From: Halomonas campaniensis
GTDB taxonomy: Bacteria; Pseudomonadota; Gammaproteobacteria; Pseudomonadales; Halomonadaceae
NCBI RefSeq assembly: GCF_002211105.1
Contig: NZ_JPUA01000037.1
Coordinates: 270,669 to 334,668, forward strand
Length of the DNA: 64,000 nucleotides
Reading direction: 5' to 3'
The position numbers and the translations under genes were made by a program. Below, piece after piece: positions 27,682 to 36,882 of the stretch; position 1 is the stretch's first letter; the number at the start of each line of letters is the position of its first letter. Below the pieces are notes generated by a model. The model did not search any database and was not told where the DNA came from. It saw nothing but the letters and a program-made list of their open reading frames with translations.

Positions 27682-28620
27682 TTATTGAATGGCTGCACGC
27701 ACAGCAGGAGCGCCAGGCTCGCCGTCGCGAGTGGTGACACCCTCTAACCACTCATCCAGAATACCTTCATTGGCTTTTAGGTATTCACGGGCCGCATCAC
27801 GGGGATTTTCGCCATCATCCATGATCGCGCTCATCAGTTGATTCTCCATCTCCAGGGTAAAGGTCATATTACGCAGCAAGGTACCCACATTCGGGCACTC
27901 ATCCACGAACCCCGCTCGAGTATTGGTGTGCACGGTCGCGCCGCCTAAATCCGGGCCAAAATAGTCATCGGCATCAGAAAGATAGGCCATCTCGAAGTTA
28001 GAGTTCATGGGGTGCGGCTCCCAACCCAAAAACACCATCCACTCTTCATTGGGCACCCGAGCACGCAGCTCTGCCAGCATGCCAGCTTCGCTGGAATCGA
28101 TTACCTGCCAATCGCCTAACCCGTATGCATCGTCATCGATCATCTGCTCAATGAGCTCGTTGCCATCGTTACCCGCTTCGATGCCGTGCACACTGCTATC
28201 AAACCGTTCAGCATACTCAGCTAAATCGTTAACCGACGTCACACCCGCATCGTAAACGTACTGAGGCACTGCCAGGGTATACTTCGCCCCTTCCAGGTTG
28301 GCTACCAAACGCTCAACTTCACCGCGCTCGATATAGGGATCGCTGATAGAGGCCATGGAAGGCATCCAGTTACCCAGGAAAACATCGAAATCATTGTTAC
28401 GCATACCGGCATAGGCAATCGGAACGGAAACGGTATCGACGCTTGGCTCATAGCCAAGCCCTTCGAGGACTTCGCTAGCGAGCGCAGTAGTAGCGGTAAT
28501 ATCCGTCCAGCCCACTTCGGCAAAGCGCACGCTGCTGCACTCGTTTGCATAGGCAGCCGTGGGCAGACCCGCTGCCAGCAATAAAACACCTGCATAGCGT
28601 GAAGAAGTTCTGCTCATCAT
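27682..28620 (-). CDS. choX: Choline ABC transporter substrate-binding protein
   Basis: A 312-residue OpuAC-type periplasmic binding protein with a signal peptide ending near AYAN (about residue 25). The ChoX-like ligand cage elements are visible: FAEVGWTDI (about 32-40), FLGNWMPSM (about 82-90) and FLGWEPHPMN (about 205-214), whose Trp residues box the trimethylammonium group; paired Cys (about 27 and 256) may form a disulfide. It diverges from betIBA across a BetI-like operator, supporting choline as the substrate. No permease or ATPase gene is adjacent, so the rest of the transporter must lie elsewhere. AAGGGGA precedes the ATG. Confidence 0.9.
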   Translation of the reverse strand: MMSRTSSRYAGVLLLAAGLPTAAYANECSSVRFAEVGWTDITATTALASEVLEGLGYEPSVDTVSVPIAYAGMRNNDFDVFLGNWMPSMASISDPYIERGEVERLVANLEGAKYTLAVPQYVYDAGVTSVNDLAEYAERFDSSVHGIEAGNDGNELIEQMIDDDAYGLGDWQVIDSSEAGMLAELRARVPNEEWMVFLGWEPHPMNSNFEMAYLSDADDYFGPDLGGATVHTNTRAGFVDECPNVGTLLRNMTFTLEMENQLMSAIMDDGENPRDAAREYLKANEGILDEWLEGVTTRDGEPGAPAVRAAIQ

Positions 28621-28732
28621 CGTTGTCCCCTTTATATAAGCTGATTGCCAATACGTATTGCCAAAACATGGATACGAACACTCAGTTACTGCCGTGGTCG
28701 CAGTGCGTAGAAATCATCGCGTCTTTTTATTG

Positions 28733-28746
28733 ATTGAACGTTCAAT
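28733..28746. promoter_or_regulatory. BetI-like operator
   Basis: ATTGAACGTTCAAT is a perfect 14-base palindrome in the 216-nt gap between choX and betI, with further partial symmetry in the A/T-rich flanks. TetR-family BetI binds such a site between divergent bet genes in E. coli and releases it with choline. It is placed to control both directions. Confidence 0.8.
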
Positions 28747-28836
28747 AAAAAAATGCCATCATTGTTAGGTAATCATGTCTACGCTCGGGTTTCAAGCAAC
28801 GACCCTGTTAGGCATTCAACGAATTAGGAGAACGTC

Positions 28837-29457
28837 GTGCCAAAGGTGGGAATGGAACCGATACGCCGCCAGCAGTTAATCAACGCGACCATGGCAGCCA
28901 TTGATGAGGTCGGTTTAGCCGAAACTACCGTGATGCGCATTGCCCGCCATGCGGGCGTTTCAGCAGGCATCATCAGCCACTACTTTGGCGGTAAAGATGG
29001 CTTGCTGGAAGCGACGATGCGGCAAATCCTGACCGACCTGTCCGGGGCCGTTGCGGTGCGTCGCAATGCGCTGGAAGACGACTCTCCCCGCGCCCATATC
29101 GGTGCCATCATTGAGGGTAACTTTGACCGCACGCAGGTCACCGGCCCCGCCGCCAAGACATGGTTAGCGTTCTGGGCCAGCAGCATGCATAAGCCCATGC
29201 TGCAGAGGCTGCAAAACGTCAATGATCGCCGGCTTTACAGCAATTTATGTCACCAGTTCCGACGTGTTATGCCCCGTGCAGAAGCCCGCAACGCAGCACG
29301 CGGCTTAGCCGCCATGATTGATGGCCTATGGCTGCGCGGCGCACTAACGCCAGAAGGCCTCGATGCTGCAGAAGCACGCTTTCTTGCTCACACCTATCTC
29401 GATCAACTTTTTGCTCACTATGGATGCCCAAAGACCGAATCCAACACTTACAGCTAA
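28837..29457 (+). CDS. betI: Choline-responsive TetR-family repressor BetI
   Basis: A 206-residue TetR regulator. The N-terminal helix-turn-helix ([41 protein letters not shown], about residues 21-61) has the BetI-type recognition helix. The C-terminal ligand domain holds the Trp residues ([13 protein letters not shown], about 109-121; [11 protein letters not shown], about 166-176) conserved in BetI. It represses bet genes without choline. The start is GTG with AGGAG six bases before it. First gene of betI-betB-betA; betB starts 28 nt after the stop. Confidence 0.95.
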   Translation: MPKVGMEPIRRQQLINATMAAIDEVGLAETTVMRIARHAGVSAGIISHYFGGKDGLLEATMRQILTDLSGAVAVRRNALEDDSPRAHIGAIIEGNFDRTQVTGPAAKTWLAFWASSMHKPMLQRLQNVNDRRLYSNLCHQFRRVMPRAEARNAARGLAAMIDGLWLRGALTPEGLDAAEARFLAHTYLDQLFAHYGCPKTESNTYS

Positions 29458-29485
29458 TTTCATTACCTTACTGGAGGAGACCTAC

Positions 29486-30955
29486 ATGGCCGCTCAAGAC
29501 GTACAGCCACTTTATATTGATGGTCGCCAGGTAAATGCCACTTCAGGCGATACTTTTACCGTTACCAACCCCTTCGATGGCAGCCTGCTGGCCACTATCG
29601 GTCAAGCCAGCCAAGCGGATGTTGACACCGCGGTTGCTGCAGCTCAGCGCGGCCAACGCGAGTGGGCCGCGATGAGCGGCATGGAGCGTTCACGTATAAT
29701 GCTGCGCGCCGTCGCGCTGTTAAGAGAGCGCAACGACGAGCTTGCCGAGCTTGAAACCCGCAATACCGGCAAGCCGATCAGCGAAACGGCCAGTGTCGAT
29801 ATTGTGACCGGTGCAGACGCATTGGAGTATTACGCAGGCTTGGCACCGGCTATCGAAGGTAGCCAGATTCCCCTGCGCGATAGCTCCTTTGTCTACACCC
29901 GCCGTGAGCCGTTGGGCGTGATCGGCGCGATTGGCGCCTGGAACTACCCGATTCAAATTGCCTGCTGGAAAGCTGCCCCGGCCCTGGCGGCAGGCAACGC
30001 GGTGGTGTTTAAGCCCAGCGAAGTCACCCCGCTCACCGTGATGAAACTAGCGGAAATCTTCACTGAGGCAGGCCTGCCCAACGGCGTCTTTAACGTGGTG
30101 CAGGGCGACGGCCGCGTGGGCGCCATGCTCACCGAACACCCTGGCATCGCCAAAGTCTCGTTCACTGGCGAAGCCGGCACCGGCAAGAAAGTCATGGCCG
30201 CCGCCGCAATTTCGACGCTCAAAGACGTCACCATGGAACTGGGCGGCAAATCGCCGCTGCTGGTCTTTGCAGATGCCGACCTTGATCGCGCTGCCGACGC
30301 CGCCATGATGGCCAACTTCTACTCCAGCGGCCAAATCTGCACCAACGGTACGCGGGTATTTGTCGAACGCAGCATTAAAGACGCCTTCGAAGCCAAGCTG
30401 GTAGAGCGCGTTAAGCGCATCAAAGCAGGCGACCCAATGGATCCCAGCGTCAACTTTGGCCCCCTGGTCAGCTTCGAGCATCAGGAGAAAGTGCTCTCCT
30501 ATATTGCCCTGGGCAAAGAGCAAGGCGCCCGTCTGCTCGTGGGTGGCGACGACTGGAACAGCGGCAGCTTTGCCGATGGCGCCTGGGCGGCTCCTACCGT
30601 GTTTACCGACTGCACTGATGAGATGCGTATCGTGCGCGAAGAGATCTTCGGCCCGGTGATGTCAGTACTCGCCTTTGATGACGAAGCGGAAGTCATTCGC
30701 CGCGCCAACGACACCACCTATGGCCTTGCCGCCGGTGTCTTCAGCGAAAGCCTAAACCGCGCCCACCGCGTGATACACCAGCTGGAAGCGGGCATTTGCT
30801 GGATCAACACCTGGGGCGAGTCACCTTCCGAAATGCCGGTAGGCGGCTACAAAGAGTCGGGTATTGGTCGCGAGAACGGTATCGAGACGCTTAATCACTA
30901 TACCCAGACCAAGTCAGTTCAAATCGAGATGGGGCCGTTTGAGTCAGTGTTTTAA
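29486..30955 (+). CDS. betB: Betaine aldehyde dehydrogenase
   Basis: A 489-residue NAD(P)-dependent aldehyde dehydrogenase that oxidises betaine aldehyde to the osmoprotectant glycine betaine. The catalytic Glu is in [10 protein letters not shown] (about residues 250-259) and the nucleophile Cys in [14 protein letters not shown] (about 280-293). [12 protein letters not shown] (about 228) is the nucleotide-loop segment. The ATG at 29486 has a strong GGAGGAGA and gives the family N-terminus; the frame is open back to 29363. It lies in betIBA between the regulator and a 222-nt structured gap before betA. Confidence 0.96.
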   Translation: MAAQDVQPLYIDGRQVNATSGDTFTVTNPFDGSLLATIGQASQADVDTAVAAAQRGQREWAAMSGMERSRIMLRAVALLRERNDELAELETRNTGKPISETASVDIVTGADALEYYAGLAPAIEGSQIPLRDSSFVYTRREPLGVIGAIGAWNYPIQIACWKAAPALAAGNAVVFKPSEVTPLTVMKLAEIFTEAGLPNGVFNVVQGDGRVGAMLTEHPGIAKVSFTGEAGTGKKVMAAAAISTLKDVTMELGGKSPLLVFADADLDRAADAAMMANFYSSGQICTNGTRVFVERSIKDAFEAKLVERVKRIKAGDPMDPSVNFGPLVSFEHQEKVLSYIALGKEQGARLLVGGDDWNSGSFADGAWAAPTVFTDCTDEMRIVREEIFGPVMSVLAFDDEAEVIRRANDTTYGLAAGVFSESLNRAHRVIHQLEAGICWINTWGESPSEMPVGGYKESGIGRENGIETLNHYTQTKSVQIEMGPFESVF

Positions 30956-30995
30956 ATCAAAGCACCACTTTTCTGCGCACTAACTGACCAGGGCA

Positions 30996-31141
30996 CTGGG
31001 GGTGGCTTGTAGCGAGGGTCTTTTCCCATGGCCGAAACCTGATCCATTCAGTTTCGGCATTCCCGCCATCCGTGGCGGTCAGATGGGAAAAGTAGCGCCC
31101 AGGGATGGGTTCACAGCGCCCTCGCGTAAAGCTACCGCCAG
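30996..31141 (+). repeat. Multi-stem palindromic element between betB and betA
   Basis: Arms 30996-31018 and 31119-31141 form a long imperfect stem (GCGAGGG/CCCTCGC, GGCTT pairing, one G-T wobble, one mismatch, a 3x3 loop). Inside, CTTTTCCCAT (31020-31029) pairs perfectly with ATGGGAAAAG (31083-31092). That stem encloses GCCGAAAC..TGA / TCAGTTTCGGC (31031-31058, one bulged C) and CCGCCA-TCCG-TGGCGG (31063-31078). A fourth hairpin, CCCA-GGGA-TGGG, is at 31098-31109. It may be an interspersed palindromic repeat or a functional RNA domain in the bet mRNA. Confidence 0.75.
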
Positions 31142-31177
31142 GAAGCCCCGCCCCATCTTCAGCCTCGGTAATTCACT

Positions 31178-32851
31178 ATGTCTCAACCACGCGAATTTGA
31201 TTACATCATTATCGGCGCAGGCTCGGCGGGTAATGTGCTCGCTACCCGCCTCACCGAAGACAGCAGCGTCAGCGTACTGCTGTTAGAAGCTGGCGGCCCT
31301 GACTACCGCTTCGATTTCCGCACCCAAATGCCCGCGGCCTTAGCTTTTCCGCTACAGGGGAAGCGCTACAACTGGGCGTTTGAAACCGACCCCGAGCCTT
31401 ATATGGATGGCCGCCGCATGGAGTGTGGCCGCGGCAAGGGCCTGGGCGGCTCCTCGCTGATTAACGGCATGTGTTATATCCGCGGTAACGCACTCGATTA
31501 TGACAACTGGGCCAAGCAGCCCGGCCTCGAAGATTGGGACTACCTAAGCTGCCTGCCCTACTTCAAAAAGTGCGAAGCCCGCGACATTGGGCCCAACAGC
31601 TACCACGGCGGCGACGGCCCGGTCAGCGTGACCACGCCTAAAGCGGATAATAACCCGCTATACCGCACCTTTATTGAAGCCGGCAAGCAGGCGGGCTACC
31701 CGGAAACCGAAGACGTTAACGGCTACCAGCAAGAGGGGTTCGGCCCCATGGACCGCTTCGTTACGCCCAAAGGTCGCCGCGCCTCCACGGCCCGTGGCTA
31801 CCTGGATATTGCCAAACAGCGCCACAATCTCACCATCGAAACCCATGCCGTCACCGACATCATTGAGTTTGAAGGTAAGCGGGCGGTGGGCGTTCGTTAT
31901 GAGCAGAAAGGCGAAAAACAGCAGGCCTACGCGCGCCGCGAAGTGCTACTGTGCGGTGGCGCCATCGCCTCGCCGCAGATTCTTCAGCGCTCCGGCATCG
32001 GCAACCCGGAACTGCTCAATGAGCTCGACATCGAGACGGTTCATGCCCTGCCCGGCGTAGGTGAAAACCTCCAGGATCACCTGGAAATGTACATCCAGTA
32101 CGAGTGCAAAGAACCTATTTCGCTCTACCCCGCGCTTAAGTGGTACAACCAGCCCAAAATTGGCGCCGAATGGCTGTTTAAGGGCACCGGCGTGGGGGCC
32201 AGTAACCAGTTTGAATCCTGTGGTTTTATCCGCAGCCGCGATGAAGAGGAGTGGCCCAATCTGCAATACCACTTCCTGCCCATTGCCATTAGCTACAACG
32301 GCAAAAGCGCGGTACAGGCCCATGGCTTCCAGGCCCACGTTGGCTCTATGCGCTCAGAAAGCCGCGGGCGTATTCGACTGACATCAAAGGATCCACACGC
32401 GGCGCCTAGCATCCTGTTCAACTACATGGCCAAAGAGAAAGATTGGCAGGAGTTCCGCGACGCCATTCGCCTCACCCGCGATATCATCGCCCAGCCAGCG
32501 TTTGATAAATACCGCGGTCGCGAGATAGCGCCCGGCCCCGACGTGCAGTCGGATGACGAACTCGACGCCTTTGTAAAACAGCACGCCGAAACCGCCTACC
32601 ACCCTTGCGGTAGCTGCCGCATGGGCGAGGGTGAAATGGCCGTCACCGACGGCCAGGGACGCGTGCATGGGATTGAAGGCCTTCGCGTCGTAGATGCTTC
32701 ACTGTTCCCGGTGATTCCTACCGGCAACCTGAACGCCCCCACCATTATGCTGGCGGAGAAAATCGCCGACCGCATTAGAGGCCTTGACCCACTCCCCCGC
32801 GCCAGCGTTGACTACTACGTCGCTAACGGCGCACCGGCCAAACGCACCTGA
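31178..32851 (+). CDS. betA: Choline dehydrogenase
   Basis: A 557-residue GMC oxidoreductase that oxidises choline to betaine aldehyde, linked to the membrane respiratory chain. The FAD dinucleotide motif is [13 protein letters not shown] (about residues 10-22), the GMC signature [15 protein letters not shown] (about 83-97), and the C-terminal active-site region has [10 protein letters not shown] (about 473) and [13 protein letters not shown] (about 515-527). Length agrees with E. coli BetA (556 aa). Last gene of betIBA, ending before a strong terminator. The start ATG is weakly preceded by a ribosome binding site, so translation may depend on the upstream structured gap. Confidence 0.97.
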   Translation: MSQPREFDYIIIGAGSAGNVLATRLTEDSSVSVLLLEAGGPDYRFDFRTQMPAALAFPLQGKRYNWAFETDPEPYMDGRRMECGRGKGLGGSSLINGMCYIRGNALDYDNWAKQPGLEDWDYLSCLPYFKKCEARDIGPNSYHGGDGPVSVTTPKADNNPLYRTFIEAGKQAGYPETEDVNGYQQEGFGPMDRFVTPKGRRASTARGYLDIAKQRHNLTIETHAVTDIIEFEGKRAVGVRYEQKGEKQQAYARREVLLCGGAIASPQILQRSGIGNPELLNELDIETVHALPGVGENLQDHLEMYIQYECKEPISLYPALKWYNQPKIGAEWLFKGTGVGASNQFESCGFIRSRDEEEWPNLQYHFLPIAISYNGKSAVQAHGFQAHVGSMRSESRGRIRLTSKDPHAAPSILFNYMAKEKDWQEFRDAIRLTRDIIAQPAFDKYRGREIAPGPDVQSDDELDAFVKQHAETAYHPCGSCRMGEGEMAVTDGQGRVHGIEGLRVVDASLFPVIPTGNLNAPTIMLAEKIADRIRGLDPLPRASVDYYVANGAPAKRT

Positions 32852-32874
32852 ACATTTAGTCGGTTTTCTACTCC

Positions 32875-32908
32875 AAACGCCATGGCCTCTCGCTATGGCG
32901 TTTTTTTT
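32875..32908 (+). terminator. Terminator of betIBA
   Basis: AAACGCCAT (32875-32883) pairs with ATGGCGTTT (32895-32903), followed by an eight-T run. Confidence 0.93.
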
Positions 32909-32981
32909 GGTGAGGAGATCGCATTTGCAGCGCTAAACATGCCTAAATACTTGCACGAGGCGGGCACCATCTGCCAATATT

Positions 32982-32995
32982 CAAACAAGTGTTCG
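32982..32995. promoter_or_regulatory. PsrA-like site before fadE
   Basis: CAAAC-AAGT-GTTCG differs by one base from the inverted repeat [G/C]AAAC-N2-4-GTTT[G/C] bound by the fatty-acid regulator PsrA in pseudomonads. It lies about 75 nt before fadE, just after a possible promoter (TTGCAC at 32951-32956, CAATAT at 32975-32980). Fatty-acid control of fadE is inferred. Confidence 0.4.
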
Positions 32996-33068
32996 ATTAA
33001 TCATTTTAACCAACACTTTACTAACAACAGCTGGCCAGCAATCAAGGCCACCAACTGAGAGAGACACT

Positions 33069-35564
33069 ATGCTCACCCTACTTCTTATCGTGCTCGCCAT
33101 TGCTGGCCTGCTCGTCGTGATGCGTCGCGAGGCGGGCGCCCCCGCGGCAATAGCGGTGCTTGGCGTATTGGGCCTTGTTGGCCTGCTGTTTGACGCCGAA
33201 GTCATTGGCGTGCTGCTGCTGATTGGCGCAGCCGCTGTGGCAGTCGCTGGCTTGCCCGCGCTGCGTCGCAAGTGGCTCACACCGCGCCTATTCGCCACCT
33301 TTAAAAAAGTCGCCCCCAAAGTGTCTGCCACCGAGCGCACGGCCCTGGAAGCAGGCAGCGTTTCCTGGGATGGCGAACTATTTTCTGGCAAGCCCCAGTG
33401 GGAAAAGCTGCTCGCCTTTAAGGATGACGGCCTGCGCGACGATGAAAAAGCCTTCTTGGCCAATCAGTGTGTCAAAGCCGCGGGTATGTGCAACGCCTGG
33501 GATATCGCCCAAGAGCGCGCCGACCTGCCCCAGCAGCTGTGGGATTTTCTGAAGCAAGAGGGCTTCTTCGGCATGATCATTCCGAAGGAGTACGGCGGCC
33601 TGGGCTTCTCAGCCAAAGCGCAGTCCATGGTGCTTCAGAAGCTCTCCGTCAATGAAACCCTGATGGTGACCGTGGGCGTACCCAACTCTCTCGGCCCTGG
33701 CGAACTGCTGCTGAAGTACGGCACCCAAGAGCAGAAAGATCACTACCTGCCGCGTTTATCCGATGGTCGTGAAATCCCTTGCTTCGGCCTCACTGGCCCT
33801 CGCGCCGGTTCTGATGCCACCTCGCTGCCCGACACCGGCGTCGTCTGCAAACAAACCATTAACGGCGAAGAAGTGCTTGGCCTGCGCCTTAACTTCGAGA
33901 AGCGCTGGATCACTCTGGCACCCATCGCCACTGTGGTGGGCTTGGCCTTCCGTCTGTTTGACCCGGAAAAACTGCTGGGTGACGAAGAAGATCGCGGTAT
34001 TACTCTGGCGTTGATCCCCCGCGACACCGACGGCATGGAAATTGGCCGCCGTCACCACCCTATCGGCAGCCCGTTTATGAACGGCCCGATTATCGGTAAA
34101 GATGTCTTCGTACCGCTGGACACCATCATTGGCGGCCCGGACATGATCGGCCAGGGCTGGCGAATGCTGGTGGAGTGCCTGTCTATCGGCCGCTGCATCA
34201 CACTGCCGTCAGGCGCCACCGGTACTGCACGTTACGCCCTGGGTTGGAGCGGCGGTTTCACCCGCGTTCGTCGCCAGTTCAACGTGCCGGTTGCCGAGAT
34301 GGAAGGCGTGCAGGAGCCCCTCGCTCGTATGGCGGCACTGGCCTATATCTCCCAAGCTACCGTGTATCAAACCGCCAATATGATCGACCACGGCGAAAAA
34401 CCCGCGGTGCCCTCGGCCATTCTGAAAAGCCAACTGACCGAGTTCCAGCGCGTGCTGCTTAGCGACGCCATGGACGTTCACGGTGGCAAAGCGGTTACCC
34501 TTGGCCCACGCAACTACCTGGGTATCGGCTACAGCGCCAACCCGGTGGCGATCACCGTGGAAGGCGCCAACATCATGACCCGCAACCTGATGATCTTTGG
34601 TCAGGGCGCGATCCGCTGCCACCCTTATGTGCTGGAAGAACTGGCCGCCAAAGACGCCAACGATATGAAGGCGTTCGATAAAGCCTTCTTCGGCCACGCG
34701 GGCTTAATCTTTGGTAACGCAGCGCGGGCCTTTACCCTGGGCTTTGGCATCGGCAAAGCCAGCGTGCCCTTCGATGGCCCCGCTGCTACCTATGCCCAGG
34801 ATATTGCCCGCCTCTCCGCTGGCTTTGGCCTGTGTGCCGACGCCGCCATGGCGAGCCTGGGTTCAGCGCTGAAGAAACGCGAAATGATCTCTGCGCGGCT
34901 GGGGGATGTACTCTCTAATCTCTACCTCGCCTCAATGGTGCTCAAGCAGTGGCAGGCCGGTAGTAAAGTAGAAGGCGAAGAAGCGCTGCTGCACTACAGC
35001 TGCCGCTTCCTGCTCCAGCGTGCCGAACAAGCGTTCGTGGAGATTTTCGATAATCTTCCCAACCGCGCCCTGGGCAAAACGCTTAACGCTGTGGTAATGC
35101 CCACCGGTCGCCGCTGGAATAAACCCCACGATGACCTGGCCCGCGATATTGCTAAGCGTGTCTCTACCCACAGCGCACTGCGCACCAAGCTGTTGGAAAA
35201 CACCTGGGACGCAGATGACGGCGAACAGCGCAACCCTCTGGCCCGCTACAACGCCCTGCTAGTGGATTATGACCGAGCTGAAGCAATCTACCGCACGGTG
35301 AACAAGGCGTACGCCAAAGGCGAGCTGCCGCAAACGGCGCTGCACCCTGAAGCTCGGGTCGAGGCAGGCTTGGAAAAAGGCTTGGTCAGTGCCGAGGATG
35401 CCGAATTTATGCGCACCTTCGAGGCTGAAGTGTTGGAAATGCTCACCGTGGACGACTTTGCCTACGATGCCTTTGCCAAGAACAAGTCCACACTGATCAA
35501 TCACAATGAAAAATCTGCAACAGCGTCCAGACAGCCAGAGCAGGAGGAGGAAAACGTTAAGTAA
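33069..35564 (+). CDS. fadE: Acyl-CoA dehydrogenase FadE
   Basis: An 831-residue membrane-associated acyl-CoA dehydrogenase of the FadE type, the first step of beta-oxidation. Two hydrophobic helices open the protein (about residues 2-22 and 28-60). A flavin-dependent acyl-CoA dehydrogenase core follows (about 95-560), with QEGFFGMIIPKEYGGLGFSAKAQ (about 160) and CFGLTGPRAGSDATS (about 239-253). The C-terminal FadE-specific domain (DUF1974) fills the rest. The length is close to E. coli FadE (814 aa). Monocistronic, between two strong terminators. A charged Glu-rich tail ends the protein. Confidence 0.95.
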   Translation: MLTLLLIVLAIAGLLVVMRREAGAPAAIAVLGVLGLVGLLFDAEVIGVLLLIGAAAVAVAGLPALRRKWLTPRLFATFKKVAPKVSATERTALEAGSVSWDGELFSGKPQWEKLLAFKDDGLRDDEKAFLANQCVKAAGMCNAWDIAQERADLPQQLWDFLKQEGFFGMIIPKEYGGLGFSAKAQSMVLQKLSVNETLMVTVGVPNSLGPGELLLKYGTQEQKDHYLPRLSDGREIPCFGLTGPRAGSDATSLPDTGVVCKQTINGEEVLGLRLNFEKRWITLAPIATVVGLAFRLFDPEKLLGDEEDRGITLALIPRDTDGMEIGRRHHPIGSPFMNGPIIGKDVFVPLDTIIGGPDMIGQGWRMLVECLSIGRCITLPSGATGTARYALGWSGGFTRVRRQFNVPVAEMEGVQEPLARMAALAYISQATVYQTANMIDHGEKPAVPSAILKSQLTEFQRVLLSDAMDVHGGKAVTLGPRNYLGIGYSANPVAITVEGANIMTRNLMIFGQGAIRCHPYVLEELAAKDANDMKAFDKAFFGHAGLIFGNAARAFTLGFGIGKASVPFDGPAATYAQDIARLSAGFGLCADAAMASLGSALKKREMISARLGDVLSNLYLASMVLKQWQAGSKVEGEEALLHYSCRFLLQRAEQAFVEIFDNLPNRALGKTLNAVVMPTGRRWNKPHDDLARDIAKRVSTHSALRTKLLENTWDADDGEQRNPLARYNALLVDYDRAEAIYRTVNKAYAKGELPQTALHPEARVEAGLEKGLVSAEDAEFMRTFEAEVLEMLTVDDFAYDAFAKNKSTLINHNEKSATASRQPEQEEENVK

Positions 35565-35596
35565 TCCCCCTTTTTCAAAGCGTTACCAGTAAAGCG

Positions 35597-35629
35597 GCCG
35601 CCCCCTGCGTACCAGGGGGCGGCTTTTTT
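35597..35629 (+). terminator. Terminator of fadE
   Basis: GCCGCCCCCTG (35597-35607), loop CGTAC, CAGGGGGCGGC (35613-35623), then six T. Confidence 0.96.
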
Positions 35630-35685
35630 GTGTTCACTTTCTACACCTAAATGCGTAGATAAATGCGCCAAAAACGCGTTGCAAG

Positions 35686-35720
35686 TTCGCAAACGATCAA
35701 CTAGCCTTTCGTAAACGAAA
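35686..35720. promoter_or_regulatory. Putative GlpR operators before the glycerol ABC operon
   Basis: TTCGCAAACGA (35686-35696) and TTCGTAAACGA (35708-35718) are spaced 22 nt apart. The second lies in the perfect inverted repeat TTTCGT-AA-ACGAAA (35707-35720). The TTCG/CGAA content resembles operators of DeoR-type GlpR and the half-sites found before glpK and glpR in this window. Confidence 0.6.
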
Positions 35721-35784
35721 ACGATCTGCACTATTCAATAAATCTACAAAACTTTCCAACAACAATGACGCTAGCGAGATCGGC

Positions 35785-36882
35785 ATGTCCTTACATTTAC
35801 AAAATATCGATCACATCGTTAACGGTGTGCCGCATATCAGCGGAATAGACTTGGCTCTTGAGCCAGGCTCTTTCAACGTGCTGTTGGGTCGAACGCTGGC
35901 CGGGAAAACCACGTTAATGCGCTTAATGGCTGGACTTGAGCCCCCCACCCGCGGCAAAGTAATTATGGATGGCAAAGACGTCACAAACGTCTCAGTGCGT
36001 AAGCGCAATGTCTCCATGGTGTATCAGCAGTTTATTAACTACCCCAGTCTTACCGTTTACGACAATATTGCCTCACCACTGAAATTAGCCAAGCAGCCTA
36101 AAAGCGAAATTGATAAGCGGGTTGGCGAAATCGCTGAAATGCTGCATATCGAACAGCTACTTAATCGTTACCCTCAAGAGCTTTCCGGAGGTCAGCAGCA
36201 GCGTACCGCCATGGGGCGGGCACTGGTTAAAGACGCCGACTTAATCCTGTTTGATGAGCCGCTGGTTAATCTAGACTACAAACTCCGCGAAGAGCTACGC
36301 GATGAACTGCGCGAGCTGTTTAAGGCGCGTAACTGTATCGCCGTATACGCCACTACCGAACCCAATGAAGCACTGGCACTAGGGGGTAATACGGCGGTAC
36401 TTCATGAAGGAAAACTACTTCAATACGGCCCTACCGAGCAGGTCTATCGCGAACCGAATGGCCGCTTTAGCGCAGAAATGTTCTCAGAGCCGCCAATTAA
36501 CATAGTCCCCGGTCGGCTTACCGACAGCGAAATCACCTTCGACCAATCATTACACTTTCCCTGCGATGACAAGCTAAAGCGCCTCGAACCAGGGGATTAC
36601 GATTTTGGTGTCCGAGCTTCACACCTCACCCTACAGCCGCAAAGAGCCGATGACTTAGCGCTGGATGTCCATGTGGATGTTGCGGAAATCAGCGGTTCAG
36701 AAACCTTCCTGCATGTTCATCACGAACGGTTTCCTCTCGTTCTGCACTTGGCGGGCATTCACCAGTTTAGTGTTAATCAGCCCTTGAAAGTGTACTTCCC
36801 TACCCATCAACTTTACGCCTTCGACAAGCAGGGCCAGACGGTACATATTCCTGCGCGTCAGGGAGGAGTTGCCCATGGCTGA
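35785..36882 (+). CDS. glpS: Glycerol ABC transporter ATP-binding protein GlpS
   Basis: A 365-residue ABC ATPase of the carbohydrate-uptake type with a C-terminal TOBE-like domain. Walker A is GRTLAGKTT (about residues 34-42), the signature an intact LSGGQQQR (about 133-140) and Walker B LILFDEPLVNLD. The H-loop reads YATTEPNEA (about 188-196), so the usual His is replaced by Glu. It pairs with GlpT (next gene) to power glycerol import. First gene of the operon; it overlaps glpT by eight bases. Putative GlpR operators precede it. Confidence 0.9.
   Translation: MSLHLQNIDHIVNGVPHISGIDLALEPGSFNVLLGRTLAGKTTLMRLMAGLEPPTRGKVIMDGKDVTNVSVRKRNVSMVYQQFINYPSLTVYDNIASPLKLAKQPKSEIDKRVGEIAEMLHIEQLLNRYPQELSGGQQQRTAMGRALVKDADLILFDEPLVNLDYKLREELRDELRELFKARNCIAVYATTEPNEALALGGNTAVLHEGKLLQYGPTEQVYREPNGRFSAEMFSEPPINIVPGRLTDSEITFDQSLHFPCDDKLKRLEPGDYDFGVRASHLTLQPQRADDLALDVHVDVAEISGSETFLHVHHERFPLVLHLAGIHQFSVNQPLKVYFPTHQLYAFDKQGQTVHIPARQGGVAHG

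Noticed and set aside
31002-31286. 94-codon frame across the betB-betA gap into betA
   Set aside because: It crosses the palindromic element and then runs out of frame inside betA. The stems explain the sequence better than a protein does.
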